In this document: positions 1-5,895 of the stretch, one piece after another
Numbering within the stretch: position 1 is the first letter of the stretch
How the letters are laid out: the number at the start of each line of letters is the position of its first letter
Assembly: GCA_022567775.1 (NCBI GenBank)
Contig: JADFGH010000149.1
Coordinates: 1 to 6,101 of the forward strand
Origin: Pseudomonadota bacterium
Lineage (GTDB): Bacteria > Pseudomonadota > Gammaproteobacteria > Steroidobacterales > Woeseiaceae
Reading direction: 5' to 3'
Length of the DNA stretch: 6,101 nucleotides
Notes under the pieces: generated by a model
Told to the model about the DNA's origin: nothing
Seen by the model: the letters and a program-made list of their open reading frames with translations, nothing else
Database searches by the model: none
Made by a program: the position numbers and the translations under genes

Positions 1-217
1 CATTTTCCGCGGCCAGTGTCCGCCGTTCCGCGTTCAGCAATTTCCTTAAGCCTCCGAAGCGGTCCAGCAGACGGCTGGAAAGGTCCAGTGCCGATCCCGA
101 CCGCGATCCGGTCTGCAACAGCACTGCGAGCAGCTCGCTCTCCGACAATGATCGGGCGGTTTCATTGAGCACTTTTGAGCGCAGCGTTACTGGTTGCTGC
201 CGGACATCTTCTGACAT
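1..217 (-). CDS. radC: RadC family protein (JAB-domain), N-terminal part only
   Basis: This is a partial gene read leftwards from an ATG at 217; the window edge removes everything after about residue 72. The visible protein has the RadC N-terminal helix-hairpin-helix-like region. The segment SLSESELLAVLLQTGSRSG (about residues 24-42) corresponds to the family's usual 'LSDAELLAIxLRTGxxG' block. It is followed by an LLDRFGGLRKLL segment (about residues 48-59) typical of the family. The catalytic-type JAB/MPN metalloprotease-like domain would lie beyond the window, so its HxHxxxD motif cannot be checked. RadC proteins are widespread; the old claim of a role in RecA-dependent repair is disputed and the real function is unclear. 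An AGGGA Shine-Dalgarno (224-228) lies 6 bases before the ATG and supports this start. Divergent placement beside coaBC is the usual gammaproteobacterial arrangement and reinforces the call. Confidence 0.88.
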   Translation of the reverse strand, partial: MSEDVRQQPVTLRSKVLNETARSLSESELLAVLLQTGSRSGSALDLSSRLLDRFGGLRKLLNAERRTLAAEN

Positions 218-372
218 GGACGATCCCTGTCCGATAAGAGAATGAGGGCCTGCCAGACTGACTTCACCAAGAGACCGGCGCAAGTCACAAAATGCCCCAT
301 GAAGGGCCTATTTGCTGGAAATCGCACCGGACAACGGGCTAAGCTGACAGACCGGCAACTCCAGGCAAACAG
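218..372. promoter_or_regulatory. Divergent intergenic region between radC and coaBC
   Basis: This 155-bp gap separates two genes transcribed away from each other, so it must hold both 5' leaders and probably both promoters. I could not find a convincing sigma-70 promoter pair in either direction. A TATTT stretch at 309-313 is the most AT-rich point and might belong to a coaBC -10 element, but the matching -35 is poor. The radC ribosome site (AGGGA, 224-228, minus strand) is within it. coaBC has only a weak purine-rich stretch before its ATG. Confidence 0.35.
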
Positions 373-1632
373 ATGGCTGAAAGCAAGAAAATCATTCTGG
401 GCATAGCAGGCGGCATCGCTGCGTACAAAACACCTGAACTGGTGCGGCGTCTGCGTGAGCGTGGCGCAGAGGTGCAGGTCGTCATGACGCGCTCCGCGGA
501 AGAATTCGTGACCGGGACGACACTGCAAGCCGTTTCCGGGCTGCCGGTTCGTTCCAATCTCTGGGATAAGGATGCCGAGGCCGCCATGGGGCATATCGAG
601 CTTGCCCGCTGGGCGGACCTGGTCCTCATCGCACCTGCAACCGCGGAAATCATGTCCCGGCTCGCGTCAGGCGCTGCTCCCGATCTCCTCACGACGCTTT
701 GCCTGGCGACGCATGCGCCGTTGGTTATCGCGCCGGCAATGAACCATGTGATGTGGTCGAATCCTGCAGTGCAGGCGAACCGGCAGGTACTTGAGGCACG
801 GGGCGTGCGCATCCTGGGTCCTGACCGCGGTGATCAGGCCTGCGGCGAAACCGGCGAGGGCCGGATGGTGGAACCTGACGCGATTGCTGCCGCGGTGACA
901 GGCCCGACGATCGTGGCCGATGTCGAGCGGCCACCGCTTATTGGCCGTAAAGTCATGATTACCGCCGGACCGACACGAGAAGCAATCGACCCGGTGCGAT
1001 ATATCAGCAATCGAAGTTCCGGGAAGATGGCTTACGCGATGGCGCGTGCCGCGGCTGCCGCCGGGGCAGAAGTCGTGCTCATTAGTGGCCCGGTTGAACT
1101 GACGACACCGGACGGTATTCAGCGCGTCGATGTCGAAAGCGCCAGGGAGATGTTTGCTGCTACCCATGAGCGTATCGATAACATCGATATCTTCATCGCG
1201 GCGGCGGCCGTCGCGGATTACTGTGCCGAAAGCGTGCAAGAGAACAAGATCAAGAAAACCGAGGCGAGGATGTCGATCGAGCTCGTGCGAACGCCCGACA
1301 TCCTTGCATCGGTTGCGGAACTGGAAAACGGTCCATTCACGGTGGGCTTCGCTGCGGAAACTGAAAACCTGCGGGAATACGCGATATCCAAGCTGGAGAA
1401 AAAGAATCTCGATATGATAGTGGCCAACCAGGTCGGCAGGAATCGCGGCTTCGACAGCGATGACAATAAGGTCGATGTTTTCTGGACGGCCGGGGAGCAG
1501 TCATTTCCGATGATGCCCAAGACAGAGCTGGCGGTCGCGCTGATAAAACTGATTGGCGAGCGATACCTGGAAAGATCTGCACCCGGAACACGAGGCGAAT
1601 TGGCTGACCGGGCCCGAATAATTCACGAGTAA
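373..1632 (+). CDS. coaBC: Bifunctional phosphopantothenoylcysteine decarboxylase / phosphopantothenate-cysteine ligase
   Basis: This enzyme makes 4'-phosphopantetheine for coenzyme A: the CoaB half joins cysteine to 4'-phosphopantothenate using CTP, and the FMN-dependent CoaC half decarboxylates the product. It acts in the cytosol. The 419-residue length matches the fused enzyme (about 400). The N-terminal CoaC domain (about 1-185) shows the flavin-binding GIAGGIAAYK (10-19), the active-site His74 in GHIELARWADLVLIAPATA, the PAMNHVMW motif with Asn124 (121-128), and Cys157 in ACGETGEGRM, the substrate-clamp cysteine. The CoaB domain (about 190-400) shows ITAGPTREAIDPVRYISN (196-213), with the Asn213 needed to resolve the acyl-cytidylate, and the NKIKK lysine motif (291-295). 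All residues expected for both activities are present. The ATG start gives the standard N-terminus, though its Shine-Dalgarno is weak (CCAGG, 361-365). It lies upstream of dut in the same direction, as in E. coli (dfp-dut). Confidence 0.97.
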   Translation: MAESKKIILGIAGGIAAYKTPELVRRLRERGAEVQVVMTRSAEEFVTGTTLQAVSGLPVRSNLWDKDAEAAMGHIELARWADLVLIAPATAEIMSRLASGAAPDLLTTLCLATHAPLVIAPAMNHVMWSNPAVQANRQVLEARGVRILGPDRGDQACGETGEGRMVEPDAIAAAVTGPTIVADVERPPLIGRKVMITAGPTREAIDPVRYISNRSSGKMAYAMARAAAAAGAEVVLISGPVELTTPDGIQRVDVESAREMFAATHERIDNIDIFIAAAAVADYCAESVQENKIKKTEARMSIELVRTPDILASVAELENGPFTVGFAAETENLREYAISKLEKKNLDMIVANQVGRNRGFDSDDNKVDVFWTAGEQSFPMMPKTELAVALIKLIGERYLERSAPGTRGELADRARIIHE

Positions 1633-1735
1633 CGGCGCCCATAACGATAATCGGCATATGTATCAGGCGAAACGGAATCAACCAGCTTGTATCGAAGCGT
1701 CACAGCTGGCGGCCAGGGATTGACGAGCGATATCA
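1633..1735 (+). other. coaBC-dut intergenic spacer with small inverted repeats
   Basis: This is 103 bp between two co-directional genes, longer than in a tight operon. It contains an inverted repeat CCAGCT (1682-1687) / AGCTGG (1704-1709) with a 16-base loop. A smaller hairpin GCTT/AAGC (1685-1688 / 1695-1698) uses overlapping bases, so the two folds exclude each other. A GATAAT (1646-1651) resembles a -10 element but lacks a good -35. No U-run follows the hairpins, so they are not intrinsic terminators. dut could be co-transcribed with coaBC, have its own promoter here, or both. Confidence 0.3.
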
Positions 1736-2191
1736 TTGAGATCAATTCCACTTAAGATTCTGGATTCACGTGTAGGTGACTCCATAGCACTTCCCAATTA
1801 TGCAACCGATGGCGCCGCCGGCCTTGATATGCGCGCCTGCATCGATGAGGCGCTGACCGTGGAACCGGGGGAGACCGTGTTAGTGCCCTCGGGCCTCGCG
1901 ATTCACATTGAAGACACTCAGCTTGCGGCCGTGCTGTTGCCGCGCTCGGGACTTGGCCACAAACACGGGCTGGTACTGGGAAATCTGACCGGACTGATCG
2001 ATTCCGACTACCAGGGCCAGATCTTTATTTCCTGCTGGAATCGCAGTCAGAAGCCCTACGAAATTCAGCCGGGCGAGCGCATCGCACAGATGGTATTCGT
2101 GCCGGTGGAGCAGGTGAAATTCGAGATCGTCGAGGAGTTCAATGACTCCAGCCGCGGCGAGGGCGGTTTCGGCCATTCCGGAACCGCATAA
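1736..2191 (+). CDS. dut: Deoxyuridine 5'-triphosphate nucleotidohydrolase (dUTPase)
   Basis: This homotrimeric dUTPase cleaves dUTP to dUMP and pyrophosphate, which keeps uracil out of DNA and supplies dUMP to thymidylate synthase. All five trimeric-family motifs are present: AAGLDMRA (27-34), [10 protein letters not shown] (69-78), [13 protein letters not shown] (82-94) with the catalytic-type Asp89, [12 protein letters not shown] (113-124), and the mobile C-terminal GEGGFGHSG (141-149), which closes over the substrate. The start is TTG at 1736. An in-frame stop at 1721 leaves no ATG or GTG upstream, and this TTG gives 151 residues and places KILD at the same position as in E. coli Dut. No good Shine-Dalgarno sits at normal distance: AGGGA at 1715-1719 is 16 bases away and only a weak CGAG is closer. 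This suggests modest translation or coupling to coaBC. A strong terminator follows immediately. Confidence 0.97.
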   Translation: MRSIPLKILDSRVGDSIALPNYATDGAAGLDMRACIDEALTVEPGETVLVPSGLAIHIEDTQLAAVLLPRSGLGHKHGLVLGNLTGLIDSDYQGQIFISCWNRSQKPYEIQPGERIAQMVFVPVEQVKFEIVEEFNDSSRGEGGFGHSGTA

Positions 2192-2221
2192 AAAAACCGC
2201 GCTGGAAGCGCGGTTTTTTTT
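2190..2221. terminator. Bidirectional intrinsic terminator between dut and the DUF4124 gene
   Basis: This is a GC-rich hairpin: CCGCGCT (2197-2203), loop GGA (2204-2206), AGCGCGG (2207-2213). It is preceded by seven A (2190-2196) and followed by eight T (2214-2221). The A and T tracts can extend the stem and give a U-run on either strand. It begins within the dut stop codon and lies 15 bases past the stop of the convergent minus-strand gene, so it can end transcription from both sides. Confidence 0.95.
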
Positions 2222-2236
2222 CAAGATTCCGGTTGC

Positions 2237-2863
2237 CTAGTTCAAACCCTTCAGTCTCCTGAATCGATCGACGTCGCCATCGAAACGGGCAACAATATTC
2301 TGCTCGTCCTCATGAAAGCGCTCGAGATTCGCCTGGTGGCGCTCGACCGTTTCCTTGGTCGTTGCAATATCACCGGCCAGGTCCGGATCGATCATTTCGG
2401 CATCGGGATCAGTACTGTACGGTTGGTACTTTGATGCCTCTTCCTGCAACTTATCCAAGCGGCGTTTGAGATTGCTCAGGTACAGCTCCGTTACACGGGC
2501 CTGAGCCTGAAACAGCTCCACGCGCCGATCACGGTGGAGCAGGATTTCGTCGACTGTCAGATAGGTGGCAAGCAGCGCCTGATCCTGACGGCGTTGAAGG
2601 TCTCGCTTGAGCCGGAGCTCGTCCTGCCGCTTATCTTCCGCGATTTCTTCCGCGGTCCTTTTGGCGCGCATTACGCTGACGGTGATGCCATGAGTATTGA
2701 CGATGTGCCGCTCGAGATCGGTGTACTCCGCCGGGATGCTGTCACCGTAATGCACGATCCCCTCAACATCGACCCAGCGATACAGTTTCTGCGTATTCTC
2801 TGCGGCCAGGGCAGCCAGTGGCAGAAGCGTAAGTACAGCGATGGATGTGAGCAAAATTCTCAT
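2237..2863 (-). CDS. Secreted/periplasmic DUF4124-domain protein with long coiled coil
   Basis: This is a hypothetical protein of 208 residues from the ATG at 2863. Residues 1-21 form a clean Sec signal peptide (MRILL, a hydrophobic core, then LAALAAEN with possible cleavage near residue 20-21). The mature protein would be periplasmic. A DUF4124-type segment follows at about 27-47 (YRWVD..GIVHYGDSIPAEY), a small domain common at the N-terminus of proteobacterial envelope proteins. The rest is charged and helical, with heptad-like stretches at about 65-145 and 165-205 suggesting coiled coil; a proline/aspartate-rich break (about 147-162) separates them. The frame stays open to another ATG at 2938, but that start puts 25 residues before the signal peptide and has no Shine-Dalgarno. 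The chosen start also lacks a clear one. It lies downstream of pyrE on the same strand, 127 bases away. The function is unknown; a role in envelope structure or as a scaffold is only a guess. Confidence 0.82.
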   Translation of the reverse strand: MRILLTSIAVLTLLPLAALAAENTQKLYRWVDVEGIVHYGDSIPAEYTDLERHIVNTHGITVSVMRAKRTAEEIAEDKRQDELRLKRDLQRRQDQALLATYLTVDEILLHRDRRVELFQAQARVTELYLSNLKRRLDKLQEEASKYQPYSTDPDAEMIDPDLAGDIATTKETVERHQANLERFHEDEQNIVARFDGDVDRFRRLKGLN

Positions 2864-2990
2864 TGGCCAAATATCACACAAAAAACAAGCCGTGAAGAGG
2901 GACCAGTTCAAAAATTTAAAGCCTGGTCGGCGCCCCATGTTCTGTAAATATTTTATGCTTCTGTAAAAAAATCAATAACTTAGCTTTAAC
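2864..2990 (-). promoter_or_regulatory. AT-rich spacer between pyrE and the DUF4124 gene, possible promoter
   Basis: The 127-bp spacer is much richer in A and T than its surroundings, especially 2940-2985. On the minus strand it contains a seven-T run (2965-2971) and a TAAAAT (2951-2956) that could be a -10 element, with TTATTG 17 bases upstream as a poor -35. It may hold a promoter for the DUF4124 gene. The T run is not preceded by a stable hairpin, so a terminator for pyrE is not supported. Confidence 0.3.
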
Positions 2991-3638
2991 TCAGCTGATT
3001 GTACCGTATTTCTTACTATATTGGAGAACAGGCTCAAGGTATTCTGCGTATTCGCTTGATTCTTCCAGCATATCGATCAGATTCTCGAGCTTGATGATGC
3101 TGATTACCGGCATTTTCAGGGTTTGCTCGAGTTCCTGCACAGCGGATCTGGAGTCCTGCCCGATTTCCTGGCGATCCAGCGAAATGACCAGCCCTGCTAC
3201 GTCTGCACCGGCGGCGGTAATTATTTGATGCGCCTCCCTGGCCGCAGTTCCCGCAGTGATCACGTCATCGACGATCAGGACCTTGCCGCGCAGCGCTGCG
3301 CCGACGATGCTGCCGCCCTCGCCATGACCCTTGGATTCCTTGCGGTTGAATGCGTAGGGCACGTCGACATCGTGATGCTCCGCCAGTGCCGATGCGGCAA
3401 GCGCAACCAGCGGGATGCCCTTGTATGCGGGCCCGAAAAGCATATCGAATTCCACTTCCGAGGCGGCGATCGCAGACGCGTAATAGCGGCTGATCTTCGC
3501 GGCCGCGTAGCCGCTGGAAAACAAACCGGCGTTAAAAAAATAGGGGCTGTTGCGACCGGACTTGAGTGTGAACTCGCCAAATCGTAATGCGCCAAGCTCA
3601 AGGGCAAGATCGAGAAATTCCCGTTGGAATGCGCGCAT
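2991..3638 (-). CDS. pyrE: Orotate phosphoribosyltransferase
   Basis: This enzyme converts orotate and PRPP to orotidine 5'-monophosphate and pyrophosphate, the fifth step of de novo pyrimidine synthesis, as a cytosolic dimer. From the ATG at 3638 it is 215 residues, close to E. coli PyrE (213), and it begins [13 protein letters not shown], like E. coli MKPYQRQFIEFAL. Key regions are [19 protein letters not shown] (20-38), [10 protein letters not shown] (68-77) with PRPP-contacting Lys73, the flexible catalytic loop [12 protein letters not shown] (98-109) with Arg99, Lys100, Lys103 and His105, and the PRPP-binding motif [13 protein letters not shown] (120-132) with Asp124-Asp125. These positions match the E. 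coli numbering. The frame is open for 44 codons upstream, but that extension is unlike any PyrE and is not included. Seven A residues directly precede the ATG and no Shine-Dalgarno is visible. It is divergent from the exonuclease gene, like pyrE/crc in pseudomonads. Confidence 0.96.
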   Translation of the reverse strand: MRAFQREFLDLALELGALRFGEFTLKSGRNSPYFFNAGLFSSGYAAAKISRYYASAIAASEVEFDMLFGPAYKGIPLVALAASALAEHHDVDVPYAFNRKESKGHGEGGSIVGAALRGKVLIVDDVITAGTAAREAHQIITAAGADVAGLVISLDRQEIGQDSRSAVQELEQTLKMPVISIIKLENLIDMLEESSEYAEYLEPVLQYSKKYGTIS

Positions 3639-3643
3639 TTTTT

Positions 3644-3670
3644 TTGACTTTGACTCTGCTTCTGTATGAT
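3644..3670 (+). promoter_or_regulatory. Candidate sigma-70 promoter for the exonuclease-ampG-Rieske cluster
   Basis: TTGACT (3644-3649) and TATGAT (3665-3670) each match the sigma-70 consensus at five of six positions, but the 15-base spacing is shorter than the ideal 17. Transcription would start near 3677 and leave a leader of about 135 bases before the TTG at 3812. The -35 hexamer is repeated directly as TTGACT at 3650-3655. Because pyrE starts at 3638 on the other strand, these elements also overlap its 5' leader. Confidence 0.4.
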
Positions 3671-3772
3671 GGCCCGCTTTGGCGTCGTTGTAATCGCAGC
3701 TGGCCCGGACCCGACGAGTATGCCACACAGATTCACCCAATACCGTACTTGCAATCCCCTCAACCAGCAAAA

Positions 3773-3788
3773 TAGTTCTATCGAACTA
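3773..3788. repeat. Perfect inverted repeat upstream of the exonuclease gene, possible operator or RNA hairpin
   Basis: TAGTTC (3773-3778) and GAACTA (3783-3788) are exact reverse complements separated by TATC. The element ends 10 bases before the Shine-Dalgarno of the exonuclease gene. It could be a repressor site (GTTC-N4-GAAC core) or form a small stem-loop in the leader RNA. On the minus strand it is followed by ATTTT, but the stem is short and AU-rich, so a terminator or attenuator for pyrE is unlikely. I do not recognise the binding protein. Confidence 0.4.
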
Positions 3789-3798
3789 GTGGTCCAAC

Positions 3799-3814
3799 AG
3801 GGAGAAAACGTTTG
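3799..3814 (+). promoter_or_regulatory. Ribosome binding site that fixes the TTG start of the exonuclease gene
   Basis: AGGGAG (3799-3804) is a strong Shine-Dalgarno sequence 7 bases upstream of TTG (3812-3814). No ATG or GTG lies at a suitable place in this frame. The conserved protein N-terminus begins right at this TTG, so the non-ATG start is well supported. Confidence 0.85.
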
Positions 3815-4582
3815 TTTCGAGTAGTCAGCCTGAACGCCAACGGCATTCGTGCGGCGGCACGAAAAGGATTCTTCGACTGGATGAAAAGCCAGGATCCCGA
3901 CGTCGTTTGCATCCAGGAGACAAAAGCCCAGGTTCAACAGTTGACTGACGACTGCTTTTCCCCGGCCGGTTATCACTGCTTCTACGAAGATGCTGTCAAG
4001 AAGGGCTATAGCGGCGTCGCAATTTATTCGAAACAAAAACCGGAAAAGATAATTCACGGCTTCGGCATAAAGGAATTCGATGACGAAGGACGCTACCTCG
4101 AAGCCCGCTTTGGCAAACTCAGCGTCGTGTCGGTCTATTTGCCCTCCGGATCTTCGGGAGAGGAGCGGCAGGAGGCAAAGTTTCGATTTCTGGATGCGTT
4201 CACGCCGCATCTGCAGAAGTTGCGGCGTCGCCGGTCGGAGTACATTCTGTGCGGCGACTGGAATATTGCTCACAAGCAGATTGACCTCAGGAACTGGCGA
4301 GCCAACCAGAAGAGTTCAGGCTTCCTGCCGGAGGAACGCGCGTGGATGGATGATCTGTTCGGATCGCACCAGTATGTTGACGCGTTTCGCGCTATAAATG
4401 AGGAAGAGAATCAGTACACATGGTGGTCAAACCGGGGACGGGCGTGGGATAACAATGTCGGATGGCGGCTTGATTACCAGGTCGTCACGCCCGGGCTGAA
4501 GGACAAAGTCATTCGAACCGATATCTATAAAGCAGAACGATTTTCGGACCATGCCCCACTGACCATGGACTACGAGTGGTGA
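3812..4582 (+). CDS. Exonuclease III / Crc-family endonuclease-exonuclease-phosphatase protein with intact catalytic residues
   Basis: This 256-residue protein is a single endonuclease/exonuclease/phosphatase domain of the exonuclease III (AP endonuclease) type, which cuts DNA at abasic sites and digests 3' ends using Mg2+. The residues matching E. coli ExoIII are present: Asn8 and Asn10 (NANG), Glu36 (QETKA), Tyr109 (VYLPSG), Asp149 and Asn151 (CGDWNIAH), Asp221 (RLDYQ), and Asp246-His247 (SDHAPL). Across its length (PSGSSGEE, LRRRRSEYILCGDW, GFLPEERAW, WRLDYQVVTPGL) it strongly resembles Pseudomonas Crc, the catabolite-repression cofactor of Hfq, which has lost these catalytic residues. It also shares the place divergent from pyrE. 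I therefore read it as an active nuclease of the Crc lineage; xthA/exoA is the conservative name, and a Crc-like regulatory role is not excluded. The start is TTG, and the stop overlaps the next gene. Confidence 0.9.
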   Translation: MFRVVSLNANGIRAAARKGFFDWMKSQDPDVVCIQETKAQVQQLTDDCFSPAGYHCFYEDAVKKGYSGVAIYSKQKPEKIIHGFGIKEFDDEGRYLEARFGKLSVVSVYLPSGSSGEERQEAKFRFLDAFTPHLQKLRRRRSEYILCGDWNIAHKQIDLRNWRANQKSSGFLPEERAWMDDLFGSHQYVDAFRAINEEENQYTWWSNRGRAWDNNVGWRLDYQVVTPGLKDKVIRTDIYKAERFSDHAPLTMDYEW

Positions 4583-5895
4583 GCACAGAACCGGCGGCAG
4601 CCGCAGCCGTTAAAGACCCGGGCTGGCGGTACTACCTGCAGGAGAAGGTGCTCGTCATATTTTTCCTCGGCTTTTCCGCCGGGCTGCCGCTGCCGCTGGT
4701 GTATGCCACGCTTACTGCATGGCTCTTCGAGACTGGCATGCCGACCAGCACGATAAGCATGTTTGCTTACCTGATGCTTGCTTACAGCTTGAAGTTCGTC
4801 TGGTCACCGGTGGTCGACGCCGTAGCTTTGCCGGTGTTGACCCGTTGGCTCGGTCGCCGCCGGGCCTGGTTGATCGCATCTCAGGTTGGCCTGGGGGCTA
4901 CGCTTTACTTGATGTCCCGGGTCGATCCATCCGTAGCTCTGACGATGTTTGTTGTGATAGCGGCCTGCGTTGCCATCTTGTCGGCTACCCAGGATATTGT
5001 GCTCGATGCATACCGGATCGAGATTGCCGGCGTTGAAATGCAAGGGGTGCTCGCCGCATCCTACCAATACGGCTATCGCGTGGCGATCGTCGTCAGCGGC
5101 GCCGGTGCCTTGTACCTGGCGGACTTTATTTCGTGGTCGGTGGCCTATGCGGTGATGGCGGCGTGCATGGCAGTTGGCATCGTCACGACGCTTTACTGCA
5201 AGGAACCGGAAAATGTTACCTCACCGGAGTATCACTTCGCAGGCACCATTCCCGAAAAAATTGCCAAATGGTTTCTCGCAGCCGTCGCCGGGCCGTTTGC
5301 TGATTTTTTCCGTCGCTACGGCTGGTTTGCACTATTGATGCTGAGCTTCATCGTTGTGTACAGGCTCAGCGATTATGTATTGGGAATCCTTGCGAACCCG
5401 TTTTATCTTGATATCGGGTATACGAAGTCACAAGTTGCCAGTGTCGCCAAATTATACGGCCTTGGCGTGGCATTACTTGGTATAGGCGCAGGCGGATGGG
5501 CGATCCTGAAATTTGGCCTTTCAAGCTGCCTGATTTCAGCGACCATATTGATTGCCTCAACTAATCTCTTTTTCGCGTTGATTGTCGTTACTGGCCCTGA
5601 GATCTGGGTTCTTGCGCTGACCATCAGTTTCGATAATTTCGCCCAGGGATATTCGGGAACGATATTTATTGCGTACCTGTCCAGCATTACCAACCTGTCA
5701 TTTACGGCGACACAGTACGCATTGTTTAGTTCGCTGTCTGTTCTGATCGCGAAAATTTCTGCAAGTTTCTCCGGTACCGTACAGGAAGCAATAGGCTGGT
5801 TCGGATTTTTCATCTATGCAGCAGCGCTCGGCATTCCATCGATCATACTTTCAATATTCGTTGTGCGCCATATGAAAACGGAGCAGGCGGCTTGA
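4576..5895 (+). CDS. ampG: AmpG-type muropeptide permease (MFS transporter)
   Basis: This inner-membrane major facilitator protein of 439 residues probably imports GlcNAc-anhydroMurNAc peptides released from peptidoglycan for recycling; in some bacteria this also feeds AmpR/AmpC beta-lactamase induction. About 12 hydrophobic segments are visible. AmpG-like signatures are LGFSAGLPLPL (31-41), LKFVWSPVVD (72-81), LGRRRAWL (92-99), SATQDIVLDAY (136-146), YGYRVAIVVSG (165-175), and late in the chain a DNFAQGYSGT...ATQYALFSS block (353-386) typical of AmpG. It is shorter than E. coli AmpG (491), which has two extra helices. The start is GTG at 4576 or the adjacent GTG at 4579; the latter makes a GTGA overlap with the preceding stop. 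Either way the two genes overlap and are probably translationally coupled. The substrate is inferred from the family; no ampD, nagZ, ampR or ampC is visible here. Confidence 0.88.
   Translation: MVSTEPAAAAAVKDPGWRYYLQEKVLVIFFLGFSAGLPLPLVYATLTAWLFETGMPTSTISMFAYLMLAYSLKFVWSPVVDAVALPVLTRWLGRRRAWLIASQVGLGATLYLMSRVDPSVALTMFVVIAACVAILSATQDIVLDAYRIEIAGVEMQGVLAASYQYGYRVAIVVSGAGALYLADFISWSVAYAVMAACMAVGIVTTLYCKEPENVTSPEYHFAGTIPEKIAKWFLAAVAGPFADFFRRYGWFALLMLSFIVVYRLSDYVLGILANPFYLDIGYTKSQVASVAKLYGLGVALLGIGAGGWAILKFGLSSCLISATILIASTNLFFALIVVTGPEIWVLALTISFDNFAQGYSGTIFIAYLSSITNLSFTATQYALFSSLSVLIAKISASFSGTVQEAIGWFGFFIYAAALGIPSIILSIFVVRHMKTEQAA
5880..5894 (+). promoter_or_regulatory. Ribosome binding site deciding the TTG start of the Rieske gene
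   Basis: GGAG (5880-5883), inside the end of ampG, lies 8 bases before TTG (5892-5894). That TTG overlaps the ampG stop as TTGA. No ATG or GTG occurs in this frame in the bases just upstream, so TTG is the best start and coupling to ampG translation is likely. Confidence 0.7.

Noticed and set aside
667..1239. Minus-strand open frame of 190 codons inside coaBC
   Set aside because: It is antisense to the conserved catalytic motifs of coaBC, and its translation has the arginine/histidine-rich composition typical of shadow frames.
2864..2938. Earlier ATG at 2938 for the DUF4124 protein
   Set aside because: It would place 25 residues in front of a complete signal peptide; the ATG at 2863 gives the standard exported N-terminus.
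2965..2990. Intrinsic terminator after pyrE
   Set aside because: A seven-T run exists on the minus strand, but the only upstream stem (AGCT/AGCT) is four base pairs and about 10 bases away, too weak to call.
3639..3770. 44-residue N-terminal extension of PyrE from an upstream TTG
   Set aside because: It has no Shine-Dalgarno and no similarity to PyrE proteins, whereas the ATG at 3638 matches the family start and length exactly.
3669..3824. Small plus-strand ORF of 51 codons (starts [12 protein letters not shown]) in the pyrE/exonuclease gap
   Set aside because: It has no ribosome site, begins at the candidate -10 element so it would lie upstream of most of the transcript, and resembles nothing known. 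A leader peptide is not supported.
3275..4273. Long minus-strand open frame (332 codons) across pyrE and the exonuclease gene
   Set aside because: It overlaps two clearly conserved genes in another frame, shows no recognisable domain and spans their divergent promoter region; it is a shadow of high-G+C coding sequence.
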